Below, in pieces: positions 8,347-17,318 of a DNA stretch of 64,000 nt. Positions within the stretch are counted from its first letter, which is position 1. Every line of letters begins with the position of its first letter. Made by a program: the position numbers and the translations under genes. The notes under the pieces were generated by a model. The model saw only the letters and a list, made by a program, of their open reading frames with translations. It did no database searches and was not told the DNA's origin. Source of the stretch: Beutenbergia cavernae DSM 12333 (GTDB lineage: Bacteria; Actinomycetota; Actinomycetes; Actinomycetales; Beutenbergiaceae); assembly GCF_000023105.1 (NCBI RefSeq), contig NC_012669.1:1922001-1986000 (forward strand), read 5' to 3'.

Positions 8347-9585
8347 ATGACGGTCCAGCTCCTCCGTGGCGGTCGCCTCGCGAGCGGCGAGGTGGTCGAC
8401 GTCCGTGTCGACGCCGACACCGTCACCGCCGTCGTGCCAGCCGACGGCGGCAGCGGACTCGACCGCGCCGGCGCCGCGGTGACCGACCTCACCGGGTACG
8501 TGCTGTGCGGGGCGTTCGCCGAGCCGCACACGCACCTCGACAAGGTGTTCACCGCGGACCGGGTCACCGGTCACGACGGGACGCTCCGCGGTGCGATGGA
8601 GCGGTACGCGACGGTGCTCGGCGAGGCGAGCGACGCCGACGTGCGCGCCCGCGCGCACCGGGCGCTGCGTCTCCTGGTCGGCCACGGGGCGACGGCGGTG
8701 CGCAGCCACGTCGGCTGCGGCCGGCTGCTCGGCGTCCGCGCGGTGGAGTCGCTCGTGCGCGTGCGCTCCGAGGCCGCCGACGTCGTCGACCTGCAGCTCG
8801 TCGCGCACGTCGGTCCGCCCGGTGTCGGCGAGTCCTGGCGGTCGCACCGCGCCCGACTGCACGACGCCCTCGACGCGGGGGCGGACGTCGTCGGCGGCAA
8901 CCCGTCGATCGAGCCGGACCCGGTGGCGGCGATGGAGGAGTGCTTCGCCGTCGCCGTCGAACGCGGCCGACCCGTCGACTTCCACGTGGACGAGACGACC
9001 GAACCGGCGGTCCTGACCCTGCGGCACCTCGCCCGTCTCGCACGGCAGGCGGACGTGCCCGTGACGGCGAGCCACTGCGTCTCGCTCGGGCAGCAGGACC
9101 CGGCGCTGGCCGCCGACGTTGCGGCGGAGGTCGCCGAGGCAGGGGTTCAGGTCGTGGCGTTGCCGGCCACGAACCTCTACCTCCAGGGCCGTGGCGGCGG
9201 CCCCAGCACGCGCGGCCTCACGGCGATCGACACGCTCCGCGCCGCCGGCGTGCGCTGCGCCGCCGGAGGAGACAACGTGCGCGACCCGTTCAACCCCGCG
9301 GGCCGGCTGGACCCGCTCGAGACCGCGGCACTCGTGGTCACGGCCGGGCATCAGGCACCCCGCGACGCGTGGCACATGGTGGGCCGCGACGCGCGCGCCG
9401 TGCTCGGGCTGCCCGCGGCCGGACCGCGCGTGGGCGATCGGGCGGATCTCGTGGCCGTGCGCGCGGACTCGCTCGAGGACGCGCTCGCCCTCGCACCGGC
9501 GGAACGCATCGTGTGGCGGGCCGGTCGCGTCGTGTCGCGCATCGCCGTCACCCGGCGCGGCCCGGTGCACGAGGTCGGCGCATGA
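8347..9585 (+). CDS. Cytosine deaminase-like amidohydrolase (CodA branch)
   Basis: A 412-residue amidohydrolase resembling cytosine/isoguanine deaminases. Metal ligands are visible in FAEPHTHLDK (HxH), FHVDET (His) and TASHC (His). ATNLYLQGR and GGDNVRDPFNP match the CodA-type substrate loop and the catalytic Asp region. The family hydrolyses exocyclic amines or ring amides of pyrimidines, triazines and related heterocycles. Two different amidohydrolases plus a molybdenum hydroxylase in one operon argue for N-heterocycle catabolism (inference). The start is one base after the permease stop. Confidence 0.87.
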   Translation: MTVQLLRGGRLASGEVVDVRVDADTVTAVVPADGGSGLDRAGAAVTDLTGYVLCGAFAEPHTHLDKVFTADRVTGHDGTLRGAMERYATVLGEASDADVRARAHRALRLLVGHGATAVRSHVGCGRLLGVRAVESLVRVRSEAADVVDLQLVAHVGPPGVGESWRSHRARLHDALDAGADVVGGNPSIEPDPVAAMEECFAVAVERGRPVDFHVDETTEPAVLTLRHLARLARQADVPVTASHCVSLGQQDPALAADVAAEVAEAGVQVVALPATNLYLQGRGGGPSTRGLTAIDTLRAAGVRCAAGGDNVRDPFNPAGRLDPLETAALVVTAGHQAPRDAWHMVGRDARAVLGLPAAGPRVGDRADLVAVRADSLEDALALAPAERIVWRAGRVVSRIAVTRRGPVHEVGA

Positions 9586-10769
9586 GCGTGACGACGGCGT
9601 CGGCGACCGGCTCCCTGTGGGGCATCCGCGAGATCCGCGCGACCTTCGTCGTGAGCTTCGCCGGCCTGACGAGCTTCTCGCTCACGCTCGCGGCCCTGCC
9701 GGCCTGGGCCGGCCAGCTGGGCCACCCGGAGTCCGTCGTCGGGACGATCACGGGGGTGATGCTGGCCACGACCGTCGTGACCCAGCTCCTGGCGCCGCGT
9801 CTGATGCGCCGGTTCACGATCCGGAGCCTCCTGGTGGTCGGCTCCCTGCTGCTCGGCCTGCCCACCCCGCTCTACCTCGTCGCGAGCGGCCTGCCCGTGC
9901 TGTACGGGCTCTCCGCCGTCCGCGGCGTCGGGTTCGCCCTCGTGACGGTCGTCGCGGCGCTCGCGATCCCGCGGGCGGCCCCGCCCGAGCGACGCGGCGA
10001 GGCCATCGGGATCTTCGGCCTGTCGGCCGCCATCCCGATGATGGTCGGGATCTCCGGAGGCGCCGCCCTGACGCTCGGCGGATCGTTCGCCGTCGTCGCC
10101 GTGCTCGGCGCGCTGCCCGTCCTCGCGCTCGCCGTCGTCAGCGGGCTGCCTGCGGAGCGCGCGGGCGCCGCGGGGTCGACGCCGCTGCGCAGGGTGCTCA
10201 GGGCGCTGGCGCTCCCGGCTCTCCTCCTCGTGGTGACCACGGCCGCCGGTGGCGGGCTCGTCACGCTCCTGCCGCTGCAGCGCCCCGAGGGCTCCGTGGC
10301 CGCCCTGGCCCTGCTCGCGTTCGGCGCGGTCGGGATGATCGCCCGCTGGCGCATCGGCACGGTCCTGGACCGGTTCGGACCGCGGCTCGTGCTGCCCGTG
10401 CTGGTCGGGTGCGCGGCGGTCGGCCTCGTGCTGCTCGCCGTCGGTCTCACCACGGCCGGCGCTGGCGCGGTCACGGCGGGGGCGGCCGTGTTCGGGCTCG
10501 CCTACGGTGGACTCCAGACCGTCACCCTTGATATGAGCTACCGGACGCTCCCCGCGGCTGACGCCTCCGCCGCCAGCGCCGTCTGGAACGCCGCGTTCGA
10601 CGCGGGGACCGCCGTGGGCTCGGCGCTGCTCGGGTTCGTCGGTGGCACCGCCTGGGGCGGCGACGGCGCCCTCGTGGCGAGCGCCGCCGCCGTCGCCGCC
10701 GTCGGAACCGCCGCGGCGTGGTCCGCCCGCAGCGCGGCCCGATCCACCGACCCTGAGGGAGTCGCATGA
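9582..10769 (+). CDS. Major facilitator superfamily transporter
   Basis: A 395-residue membrane protein with about 12 hydrophobic segments in two halves, e.g. FVVSFAGLTSFSLTLAALPAWAG, LVVGSLLLGLPTPLYLVAS and LVLPVLVGCAAVGLVLLAVGL. The half-signature PPERRGEAIGIFGLSAAI is typical of MFS proteins. The ATG overlaps the previous stop by four bases. It could export an intermediate or import a second substrate. The family alone gives no substrate. It lies between the deaminase and the enolase-superfamily gene with no gaps. Confidence 0.9.
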   Translation: MSVTTASATGSLWGIREIRATFVVSFAGLTSFSLTLAALPAWAGQLGHPESVVGTITGVMLATTVVTQLLAPRLMRRFTIRSLLVVGSLLLGLPTPLYLVASGLPVLYGLSAVRGVGFALVTVVAALAIPRAAPPERRGEAIGIFGLSAAIPMMVGISGGAALTLGGSFAVVAVLGALPVLALAVVSGLPAERAGAAGSTPLRRVLRALALPALLLVVTTAAGGGLVTLLPLQRPEGSVAALALLAFGAVGMIARWRIGTVLDRFGPRLVLPVLVGCAAVGLVLLAVGLTTAGAGAVTAGAAVFGLAYGGLQTVTLDMSYRTLPAADASAASAVWNAAFDAGTAVGSALLGFVGGTAWGGDGALVASAAAVAAVGTAAAWSARSAARSTDPEGVA

Positions 10770-11968
10770 GAGTCACCGACGTGACGTGCGTGGAGTACGT
10801 CAGCCACGTCGAGGCACCGGAACCGATCTTCGCGGACCGGCTGCGTCGACCCACGGACGTGTACCCCGAGTTCCGCGCGCGCGGGCCGCAGACGTTCCGC
10901 GAGGTCGCGTCGGGACGGTACGAGATCCGGTCCGTCTTCCTCCACGTCGACACGGATACCGGGCTGCGCGGCAGCACGGCCCAGCTGTCGCCGGAGCAGG
11001 CGTTCATCGTCTCCACCGTGCTCCGCCCGCTGCTCCTCGGCGCCGACCCGCTGGCGACGGAGCGGCTCTGGGACGTGCTGTACCGCTCGGCGATCCACGG
11101 CCGTGCCGGTGCCGGGATGACGGCGCTGTCCGCCGTCGACTGCGCGCTCTGGGACATCCGAGGGCAGCACCTCGGAGTCCCGGCGCACGTGCTGCTCGGC
11201 GGCCCGACGCGGTCCGAGATCCCGGCCTACGCCTCGACGCTGGGCGACAGCCTCGAGCCGGAGCACGTGGCGGCGCGCACCCGGGAGCTGGTGGCGCAGG
11301 GGTTCGCGGGCCTCAAGTGGTTCCCTCGGTGGGGCCCGGAGGACGGCGCGGCCGGGGTCGAGTCCGTCGTCGAGCTCGTCGGCACGGTGCGCGACGCCGC
11401 AGGTGACGGCGTCGCGATCATGCTCGACGCGTGGAGCGGGTGGGACGTGCCGTTCACGCTCGAGGTCGCACGCGCCACCCGCGACCAGGGCGTCGCCTGG
11501 ATCGAGGAGCCCCTGCTGGCAGACCAGCTCGAGGGCTACCGCACGCTGCGGCGACGCCTGCCCGACGGCGTCCGGATCGCGGGCGGGGAGCACGAGTACA
11601 CGCGGTGGGGGTACCGCGAGCTCCTCGCCGCTGACGTGCTCGATCTCCACCAGCCGGACCCGCACTGGGCCGGCGGCATCTCCGAGCTCACGAAGATCAT
11701 GGCGCTCATCAGCGCGGCCGGTGGGCAGCTCGTGCCGCACGGGCAGTCCCTGCAGTGCAACGCCGCGCTGTCGTTCGCCGCGTCGCCCGCGCTCGTGCCG
11801 CAGATGGAGTACCTCGCTCGCCTGATGCCGATGTACCAGCACGTCCTGCGGGAACCGGTCGTCCCGGTCGGTGGCGTGATCGCCGCGCCCACCGCGCCCG
11901 GCCTGGGGATGACCGTCGACCCAGCGAAGGTCGTCTCCTCGCGCGTGATCGGCGGTGACGCCGCATGA
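10766..11968 (+). CDS. Enolase-superfamily acid-sugar dehydratase, L-rhamnonate dehydratase-like
   Basis: A 400-residue mandelate racemase/muconate lactonizing-type enzyme. Mg ligands appear in IMLDAWSGWD (Asp), WIEEPL (Glu) and GGEHEYTRWGYREL (Glu). The GEHE-x-TRWG segment, the following QPDPHWAGGISEL and the VPHGQSL His motif closely resemble L-rhamnonate dehydratases. Those enzymes remove water from an aldonic acid to give a 2-keto-3-deoxy acid. GLKWFPRWGPEDG supplies the family lysine. The physiological substrate may differ in this heterocycle-like setting. The gene overlaps neighbours on both sides by four bases. Confidence 0.85.
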   Translation: MRVTDVTCVEYVSHVEAPEPIFADRLRRPTDVYPEFRARGPQTFREVASGRYEIRSVFLHVDTDTGLRGSTAQLSPEQAFIVSTVLRPLLLGADPLATERLWDVLYRSAIHGRAGAGMTALSAVDCALWDIRGQHLGVPAHVLLGGPTRSEIPAYASTLGDSLEPEHVAARTRELVAQGFAGLKWFPRWGPEDGAAGVESVVELVGTVRDAAGDGVAIMLDAWSGWDVPFTLEVARATRDQGVAWIEEPLLADQLEGYRTLRRRLPDGVRIAGGEHEYTRWGYRELLAADVLDLHQPDPHWAGGISELTKIMALISAAGGQLVPHGQSLQCNAALSFAASPALVPQMEYLARLMPMYQHVLREPVVPVGGVIAAPTAPGLGMTVDPAKVVSSRVIGGDAA

Positions 11969-12915
11969 GCGCCGTCCTCGTCTGCCTGTCCGACTACCCG
12001 CGCGACCTCGTCGAGGGGTGGGTGGCCGACGGCGACGTGGAGGTCGTGCTCGCGCGCCGCGGGGCGCCGATGGCGGAAGTGCTGCCCGATCTCGAGCGGG
12101 CCGACGTGGTCATCGGCGACGCCGCGCGCACGTTCCCGCTCGACGGTGCCGTCCTCGCCCGGATGCGACGGTGCCGCCTGCTCGTGCACCCGGCCGTCGG
12201 GCTGGACGGCGTCGTCGACCTCGACGCAGCCCGCGCCCACGGGATCACGGTGGTGAACGCGCCCGGCTACAACGCGGAGGCGGTCGCCGACTGGACGCTC
12301 ATGGCGATGCTGCTCATGCTGCGCGACGGCACCGCCGCGGATCGCGACCTGCGCGAGCACGGCTGGCACGCGCGGCCGCTCGGCCGCGAGCTCGGGGCGA
12401 TGACGGTGGGCATCGTGGGCTACGGTGCGATCGGCCGCGCCGTGCACCGCCGGCTCCGCGGGTTCGGGGCCACGGTGCTGCTCACCGACTCGCGCCCGGT
12501 GCCGCCCGGCGACGCCCTCGACGGCCGGCAGGTCGAGCTCGACGACCTGCTGGGCGGGTCCGACGTCGTCACCCTCCACGCTCCGCTCACCGACACGACC
12601 CGCCACCTGCTGGACGCGCGCCGGCTGGCCCGGATGCGGGACGGAAGCGTTCTCGTCAACGCCGCGCGCGGCGAGCTCGTCGACGAGGTGGCGCTCGCCG
12701 CAGCGATCGAGGCAGGGCGACCTGCCGCCGCCGCCCTCGACGTGTTCGCGACCGAGCCGCTGCCGCCGTCGAGCCCGCTGCTGGCGCTCGAGAACGTGTA
12801 CGCCTCGCCACACATCGCGGCGGGTACCGTGCAGGCGCGACAGCGTGTCCGCGCACTCGTCGGCGACGCCGTCCGGGGCGCGCTGCTCGATCTCACCACC
12901 ACCGACGCGGGCTGA
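11965..12915 (+). CDS. D-isomer-specific 2-hydroxyacid dehydrogenase
   Basis: A 316-residue NAD-dependent D-2-hydroxyacid dehydrogenase. The Rossmann motif GIVGYGAIGRAVHRRL lies near residue 150. The catalytic Arg is in VNAARGELVDEVAL, the Glu in ATEPLPP and the His in SPHIAAGT. It would interconvert a 2-keto acid and a D-2-hydroxy acid, which suits a position after a dehydratase that makes 2-keto acids. GTGA-type overlaps link it to the preceding gene; a 30-base gap with GAAAGG precedes fgd. Confidence 0.92.
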   Translation: MSAVLVCLSDYPRDLVEGWVADGDVEVVLARRGAPMAEVLPDLERADVVIGDAARTFPLDGAVLARMRRCRLLVHPAVGLDGVVDLDAARAHGITVVNAPGYNAEAVADWTLMAMLLMLRDGTAADRDLREHGWHARPLGRELGAMTVGIVGYGAIGRAVHRRLRGFGATVLLTDSRPVPPGDALDGRQVELDDLLGGSDVVTLHAPLTDTTRHLLDARRLARMRDGSVLVNAARGELVDEVALAAAIEAGRPAAAALDVFATEPLPPSSPLLALENVYASPHIAAGTVQARQRVRALVGDAVRGALLDLTTTDAG

Positions 12916-12945
12916 GAGCCCAGGCACCACCACCGAAAGGACACC

Positions 12946-13956
12946 ATGCTGCGACTCGGGTACAAGGCGTCGGCGGAGCAGTTCGCGCCGCGGGACCTGC
13001 TCGCGTACACCGTGCTGGCCGAGCAGGCCGGGTTCGACTCCGTGTTCGTGAGCGACCACCTGCAGCCGTGGCGGCACACCGGGGGCCACGCCCCTGCGGC
13101 GCTGCCGTGGCTCGGCGCGGCAGCCGCGAGCACCGAGCGCGTGCTGCTCGGCACGAGCGTGCTCACGCCTACCCTGCGCTACCACCCGGGCGTCGTCGCC
13201 CAAGCGTTTGCCACGCTCGGCTGCCTCGCGCCCGGGCGGGTCACTCTCGGCGTCGGCTCCGGCGAGTCGATGAACGAGGCGCCGCTCGGCCTGCCCTGGC
13301 CGGACGGCAAGGAACGGTACGCACGGTTCCGGGAAGCGATCGCGCTCATCCAGGCGCTGTGGGCGGGGGAGCGCGTCACGATCGACGGCACGTACTACAG
13401 CGCCCGGGACGCGACGATCTACGACCGTCCGGACGTGCCCGTCCCGCTGTACGTCGCGGCGTCGGGGCCGTCCGCCACCCGGCTGGCGGGGCGCGTCGGC
13501 GACGGCTTCATCTGCACGAGCGGCAAGGGGCGGGAGCTGTACACCGAGACGCTGTTGCCGGCGCTCGCGGAGGGCGCGGCGAAGAGCGACCGGACGCTCG
13601 CCGACCTCGACCTCATGATCGAGATGAAGGTGTCGTACGACCCGGACCACGCCCGGGCCCTCGAGGCGACGCGGAACTGGGGCGCGCTGGCGCTCACGTC
13701 CGAGGAGAAGGTCGGTGTCGAGGACCCCGTCGAGATGGAACGGCTGGCGGACGCGCTCCCGACCGAGCGCACCGCGAGCCGGTGGATCGTCTCCGACGAC
13801 CCGGACGAGCACGTGGAGCGGATCTGGTCCTACGTCGAGATGGGCTTCACGCACCTCGTCTTCCACGACCCCCGGGCGGACCAGGCAGCGTTCCTCGAGC
13901 GCTACGCCGAGGAGATCCTGCCGCGGCTGCGGGCCCGGGAGCGGCAGGTGAGCTGA
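12946..13956 (+). CDS. fgd: F420-dependent glucose-6-phosphate dehydrogenase
   Basis: A 336-residue LLM-family enzyme close to mycobacterial Fgd1. It oxidises glucose 6-phosphate to 6-phosphogluconolactone and reduces F420 to F420H2. From the N-terminus, LGYKASAEQFAP and SDHLQPWRHTGGHAP are nearly the Fgd1 sequence. The active-site Asp37/His38 are present. The phosphate-binding set known from Fgd1 (T195, K198, K259, R283) is kept at a constant offset as T191, K194, K255 and R279, so glucose 6-phosphate specificity is likely. It may supply F420H2 to the LLM enzyme at 1912. RBS GAAAGGA precedes the ATG. The stop overlaps the xdhC start by one base. Confidence 0.93.
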   Translation: MLRLGYKASAEQFAPRDLLAYTVLAEQAGFDSVFVSDHLQPWRHTGGHAPAALPWLGAAAASTERVLLGTSVLTPTLRYHPGVVAQAFATLGCLAPGRVTLGVGSGESMNEAPLGLPWPDGKERYARFREAIALIQALWAGERVTIDGTYYSARDATIYDRPDVPVPLYVAASGPSATRLAGRVGDGFICTSGKGRELYTETLLPALAEGAAKSDRTLADLDLMIEMKVSYDPDHARALEATRNWGALALTSEEKVGVEDPVEMERLADALPTERTASRWIVSDDPDEHVERIWSYVEMGFTHLVFHDPRADQAAFLERYAEEILPRLRARERQVS

Positions 13957-15074
13957 TGGACGCCGTCCTCGCGGCCGTGGCCGAGGGCGCGGAGCCGTTC
14001 GCGCTCGCCACGGTCGTGGCCACCTGGAGCTCGGCGCCGCGCGGCGTCGGCGCGCGCATGCTCGTGCGCTCGGATTCCTCGGTGCTCGGCTCGCTCACGG
14101 GGGGCTGCGTCGAGGCGGACGTGCACGCGCGCGCGGTGGAGGTGCTCGACAGCGGAGTCCCGCAGCTCGTCCGGTACGGCGTGAGTGACGAGGACGCCGG
14201 GGCCGTCGGCCTCACCTGCGGCGGCACCGTCGAGATCTTCCTGCAGCGGGTGCGGGACGCAGAGCCGCTCCGCGCTTTCGCGCAGCGCGTTGCCGACGGC
14301 GTGCCGGTCGCCTTTGCGACGGTGGTGGCGCACGACGGCGGGACGCCGGGGGCGTCGGTCGCCGTCGGACCGGAGGGTCTGCTCGCTGGCGGGACCGGTT
14401 CGGACCGGCTCGACTCCGCCCTCGCGCACGACGCGGCGAGCCTCGTCGCCGCCGGCCGGACGGCTGAGCTGACGTACGGGCTCGACGGCAGCCGGCAGGG
14501 CGTCGGGATCCGCGTGCTCGTCGACGTCGTGGCGCCGTCCCCGCGTCTGATCGTCGCCGGCGTCACGGACTTCGCGGCTGCCGTGACGACGCTCGGGGCG
14601 TTCCTGGGGTTCCGCGTCACGCTGTGCGACGCCCGCGCCACGTTCGCGACCCGGGAGCGGTTCGCCGACGCGCACGAGATCGCCGTCGACTGGCCGCACC
14701 GCTACCTCGCGGCGGAGCTGGGGGCCGGGCGCGTCGACGGGCGGACCGTCGTCGTCGTCCTCACGCACGACCCGAAGTTCGACGAGCCGCTGCTCGAGGT
14801 CGCTCTCGCGGCCGACCTCGCGTTCGTCGGCGCGATGGGGTCGCGGCGCACGCACGCCGACCGGCTCGCGAGGCTGCGTGCACGCGGGGTTCCCCAGGAG
14901 GCGCTCGCACGGCTGCGCTCGCCGGTGGGTCTCGACCTCGGCGGGCGCAGCCCCCGCGAGACGGCGCTGTCGATCATGGCCGAGGTGGTCGCCGTCCGGT
15001 CGCGGGGAAGCGGGGCGCCGTTGAGCGGGACGGCCGGGCCGCTGCACCACGAGGTGGCGCGTGAGCACGCCTGA
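13956..15074 (+). CDS. xdhC: XdhC/CoxF-family molybdenum cofactor maturation protein
   Basis: A 372-residue XdhC-type protein. In characterised cases it binds the molybdenum cofactor, protects it during sulfuration and inserts it into xanthine dehydrogenase-type enzymes. The N-terminal domain has WSSAPRGVGARM, GSLTGGCVEADVH and GLTCGGTVEIF, the expected conserved Cys motifs. The C-terminal Rossmann-like domain has VGAMGSRRTHADRLARL and LDLGGRSPRETALSIMAEVVA. It overlaps mocA by 14 bases. Its presence shows that the hydroxylase at 1-1915 is of the sulfurated XDH type. Confidence 0.93.
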   Translation: MDAVLAAVAEGAEPFALATVVATWSSAPRGVGARMLVRSDSSVLGSLTGGCVEADVHARAVEVLDSGVPQLVRYGVSDEDAGAVGLTCGGTVEIFLQRVRDAEPLRAFAQRVADGVPVAFATVVAHDGGTPGASVAVGPEGLLAGGTGSDRLDSALAHDAASLVAAGRTAELTYGLDGSRQGVGIRVLVDVVAPSPRLIVAGVTDFAAAVTTLGAFLGFRVTLCDARATFATRERFADAHEIAVDWPHRYLAAELGAGRVDGRTVVVVLTHDPKFDEPLLEVALAADLAFVGAMGSRRTHADRLARLRARGVPQEALARLRSPVGLDLGGRSPRETALSIMAEVVAVRSRGSGAPLSGTAGPLHHEVAREHA

Positions 15075-15738
15075 GGCGCCGCGCCTGGCAGGGCTCGTGC
15101 TCGCCGCCGGGGCCGGCCGCCGCATGGGTGGACCCAAGGCGCTGCTGACGACGGCGTCCGGCGAGACCTGGGTGCGGCGCGCCGCGCGGATGCTGCGCGA
15201 CGCCGGGTGCGACCCCGTGCTCGTCACGGTGGGGGCAGCGGCGGACGACGTCGTGGCGGCGCTCGACAGTGACGTGACCGTCGTTCGTGTGCCCGACTGG
15301 GAGGAGGGGCTCGGAGCCGGGGTGCGCGCCGGCCTGGCGCGGATCGACCCCGAGGCGAGCGACGCCGTCGTCGTCGTGCCCGTCGACGTCCTGACCACCG
15401 CCGCAGCCGACGTGACAGCCGTCGTGGACGCCGTCGTCGTCGCCGGTGCGAGCGGTCAGCCTCCTGCCGCGGCTCTGCGGCACGGCCTCGGCCGCGCGCT
15501 GCACGACGGCGCCCCGGGGCACCCGGTGGTCATCGGGGCGGAGCGCGTCGCCGAGGCGATCGCGCAGGCTCGCGGCGACGCCGGGCCGCGGGCGCTGCTG
15601 GCGGGCGCCGTCGGCGTCGAGATCGGGCCGCGACCGGACCTCGACACGCCCGCCGACGTGGCGGCGGCCGCCGACGCCCCCGGCGGGCACGGTCCCCGCG
15701 GCGCCCTAGGCTGGAGGGGACGGGAGGAGGACGGATGA
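15061..15738 (+). CDS. mocA: Molybdenum cofactor cytidylyltransferase, MocA/MobA-like
   Basis: A 225-residue nucleotidyltransferase with the N-terminal signature [19 protein letters not shown] and a metal-binding Asp in VVVVPVDVL. The C-terminal PDLDTPADV is typical of MocA-type proteins. MocA joins CMP to molybdopterin to make the cytosine dinucleotide used by many XDH-family hydroxylases. Its pairing with xdhC in an overlapping operon supports MocA over MobA (guanylyl transfer). GTG start within the end of xdhC; the stop overlaps moaA by four bases. Confidence 0.85.
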   Translation: MSTPEAPRLAGLVLAAGAGRRMGGPKALLTTASGETWVRRAARMLRDAGCDPVLVTVGAAADDVVAALDSDVTVVRVPDWEEGLGAGVRAGLARIDPEASDAVVVVPVDVLTTAAADVTAVVDAVVVAGASGQPPAAALRHGLGRALHDGAPGHPVVIGAERVAEAIAQARGDAGPRALLAGAVGVEIGPRPDLDTPADVAAAADAPGGHGPRGALGWRGREEDG

Positions 15739-16817
15739 CGCTGCTCAGCCTCGGCATGCCGCGCGTGCGCTTCACGCCGCCGGACGCCGCGGAGCGTCCC
15801 GCCGTCCCCAGCCTGGTCGACTCGTTCGGACGCATCGCCCGCGATCTGCGGATCTCCGTGACCGAGAAGTGCTCGCTGCGCTGCACGTACTGCATGCCGG
15901 CGGAAGGGCTGCCGCTGATCCCGCGGAGCGACCTCCTGACGCCGTCGGAGATCGGGCGGCTCGTCGAGATCGCCGTCCGCGACCTCGGCATCCGCGAGAT
16001 CCGGTTCACCGGCGGCGAGCCGCTCGTGCGGAAGGACCTGCCGGAGATCGTCGCGCAGGCACGGGCCGCGGCCGGGCGCGCGGGACGGCCCGACCTGCCG
16101 CTGGCGATGACCACCAACGGGATCGGGCTGGACCGCAAGGCCGACGAGCTCGTGCGAGCGGGGCTCACGCGCGTCAACGTGTCCCTGGACACCGTGCACC
16201 GCGAGGCGTTCGCGGCGCTGACCCGCCGAGACCGGCTCCCGGACGTCATGGCCGGTATCCGGGCGGCGCGCGAAGCCGGCCTCGGTGGCGGCGCGCCAGT
16301 GAAGGTCAACGCCGTGCTCATGGCGGCGACGCTCGACGGCGCACCCGACCTGCTCGCGTGGTGTCTCGCCGAGGGCGTCCGGCTGCGGTTCATCGAGGAG
16401 ATGCCGCTGGACGCCGACGAGGCGTGGCGCCGCGAGGAGATGGTCGACGCCGCGACGCTGCTCGAGCGGCTCGGGCGGCGCTTCACGCTCACGCCGGTGG
16501 GTCGCGACGACCCGGCCTCGCCCGCGGAGGAGTGGGAGGTCGACGGCGGGCCGGAGCGCGTCGGCATCATCGCCTCGGTGACCCGGTCGTTCTGCGCGGC
16601 GTGCGACAGGACGCGGCTCACGGCGGAGGGCACGGTGCGCTCCTGCTTGTTCAGCGACGACGAGACCGACCTGCGCGGCCCGTTGCGCGCCGGGGCGGAC
16701 GACGTCGCGATCGCCGAGCTGTGGCGCGGCGGGATGTGGCGGAAGTGGGCCGGGCACGGGATCGACGCGGAGGGCTTCCGGCCACCCGCACGGAGCATGG
16801 GAGCAATCGGTGGCTGA
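15735..16817 (+). CDS. moaA: GTP 3',8-cyclase
   Basis: Radical-SAM enzyme of 360 residues that starts molybdopterin synthesis by cyclising GTP to 3',8-cyclo-GTP. The N-terminal [4Fe-4S] motif is [29 protein letters not shown] follows. The C-terminal cluster Cys residues are in [19 protein letters not shown]. The protein ends in GAIGG, the Gly-Gly tail needed for activity in characterised MoaA. The ATG at 15735 follows GGGAGGAGGACGG, a strong ribosome-binding site, and overlaps mocA. Confidence 0.97.
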   Translation: MTLLSLGMPRVRFTPPDAAERPAVPSLVDSFGRIARDLRISVTEKCSLRCTYCMPAEGLPLIPRSDLLTPSEIGRLVEIAVRDLGIREIRFTGGEPLVRKDLPEIVAQARAAAGRAGRPDLPLAMTTNGIGLDRKADELVRAGLTRVNVSLDTVHREAFAALTRRDRLPDVMAGIRAAREAGLGGGAPVKVNAVLMAATLDGAPDLLAWCLAEGVRLRFIEEMPLDADEAWRREEMVDAATLLERLGRRFTLTPVGRDDPASPAEEWEVDGGPERVGIIASVTRSFCAACDRTRLTAEGTVRSCLFSDDETDLRGPLRAGADDVAIAELWRGGMWRKWAGHGIDAEGFRPPARSMGAIGG

Positions 16818-17121
16818 GCTGCACACGCGGACGGCGCCCGGCGGCACGGCAGGCGTGGACGGCCGGGATCGCGCGCCGCGGACGGTGACGGTCCGCTACT
16901 TCGCGGCCGCGGAGGAGGTGACGGGGCGCTCGGAGGAGGAGCTCGTCGTCGCCGGGGGGACGATCCGTGACCTGCGCGCGGCACTGCTGGCGCGGTACGG
17001 GGACGCGATGGGCGCCGTCGTCCGGACGGGGTCGTTCCTCGTGGACGGGGTCGTCGAGACTGACGACGCCGCCCCGCTCGCCGGACGCGTGGACGTTCTC
17101 CCACCGTTCGCCGGCGGCTGA
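16810..17121 (+). CDS. moaD: Molybdopterin synthase sulfur-carrier subunit MoaD
   Basis: A 103-residue ubiquitin-like sulfur carrier. It has [13 protein letters not shown] at the start of the fold, [10 protein letters not shown] at the end, and the terminal Gly-Gly that is adenylated by MoeB and thiocarboxylated. There is a roughly 25-residue extension before the fold. The GTG start overlaps moaA by eight bases. It would pair with MoaE (18354-18782) to form molybdopterin synthase. A tandem repeat array begins 16 bases after the stop. Confidence 0.93.
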   Translation: MAELHTRTAPGGTAGVDGRDRAPRTVTVRYFAAAEEVTGRSEEELVVAGGTIRDLRAALLARYGDAMGAVVRTGSFLVDGVVETDDAAPLAGRVDVLPPFAGG

Positions 17122-17137
17122 CCCCCGCCTCCCACTT

Positions 17138-17247
17138 CGCGAGAGGTTTTCTGCGCCACCGCGAGAGGTTTTCTGCGCCACCGCGAGAGGTTTTCTGCGC
17201 CACCGCGAGAGGTTTTCTGCGCCACCGCGAGAGGATCCGTGTGCCGG
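17138..17247 (+). repeat. 22-bp tandem repeat array, 5 units, downstream of moaD
   Basis: Four identical 22-bp units start at 17138, 17160, 17182 and 17204. Each is CGCGAGAGG followed by TTTTCTGCGCCAC. A fifth, diverged unit (17226-17247) keeps CGCGAGAGG but continues ATCCGTGTGCC. There are no spacers, so it is not CRISPR. It reads in the same sense as moaD and opposite to the array at 18264-18331. Confidence 0.95.
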
Positions 17248-17318
17248 CGTGAGCCGGCGGTCCATGAGCCTGTGGATATCCCGAACGAGAACAGCGCCGG
17301 ACCTGGCTGAATCAGGCG

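Noticed and set aside
17138-17247. Possible CRISPR array
   Set aside because: The units follow each other directly with a 22-bp period and no spacers, and no cas genes are present; it is a simple tandem array.
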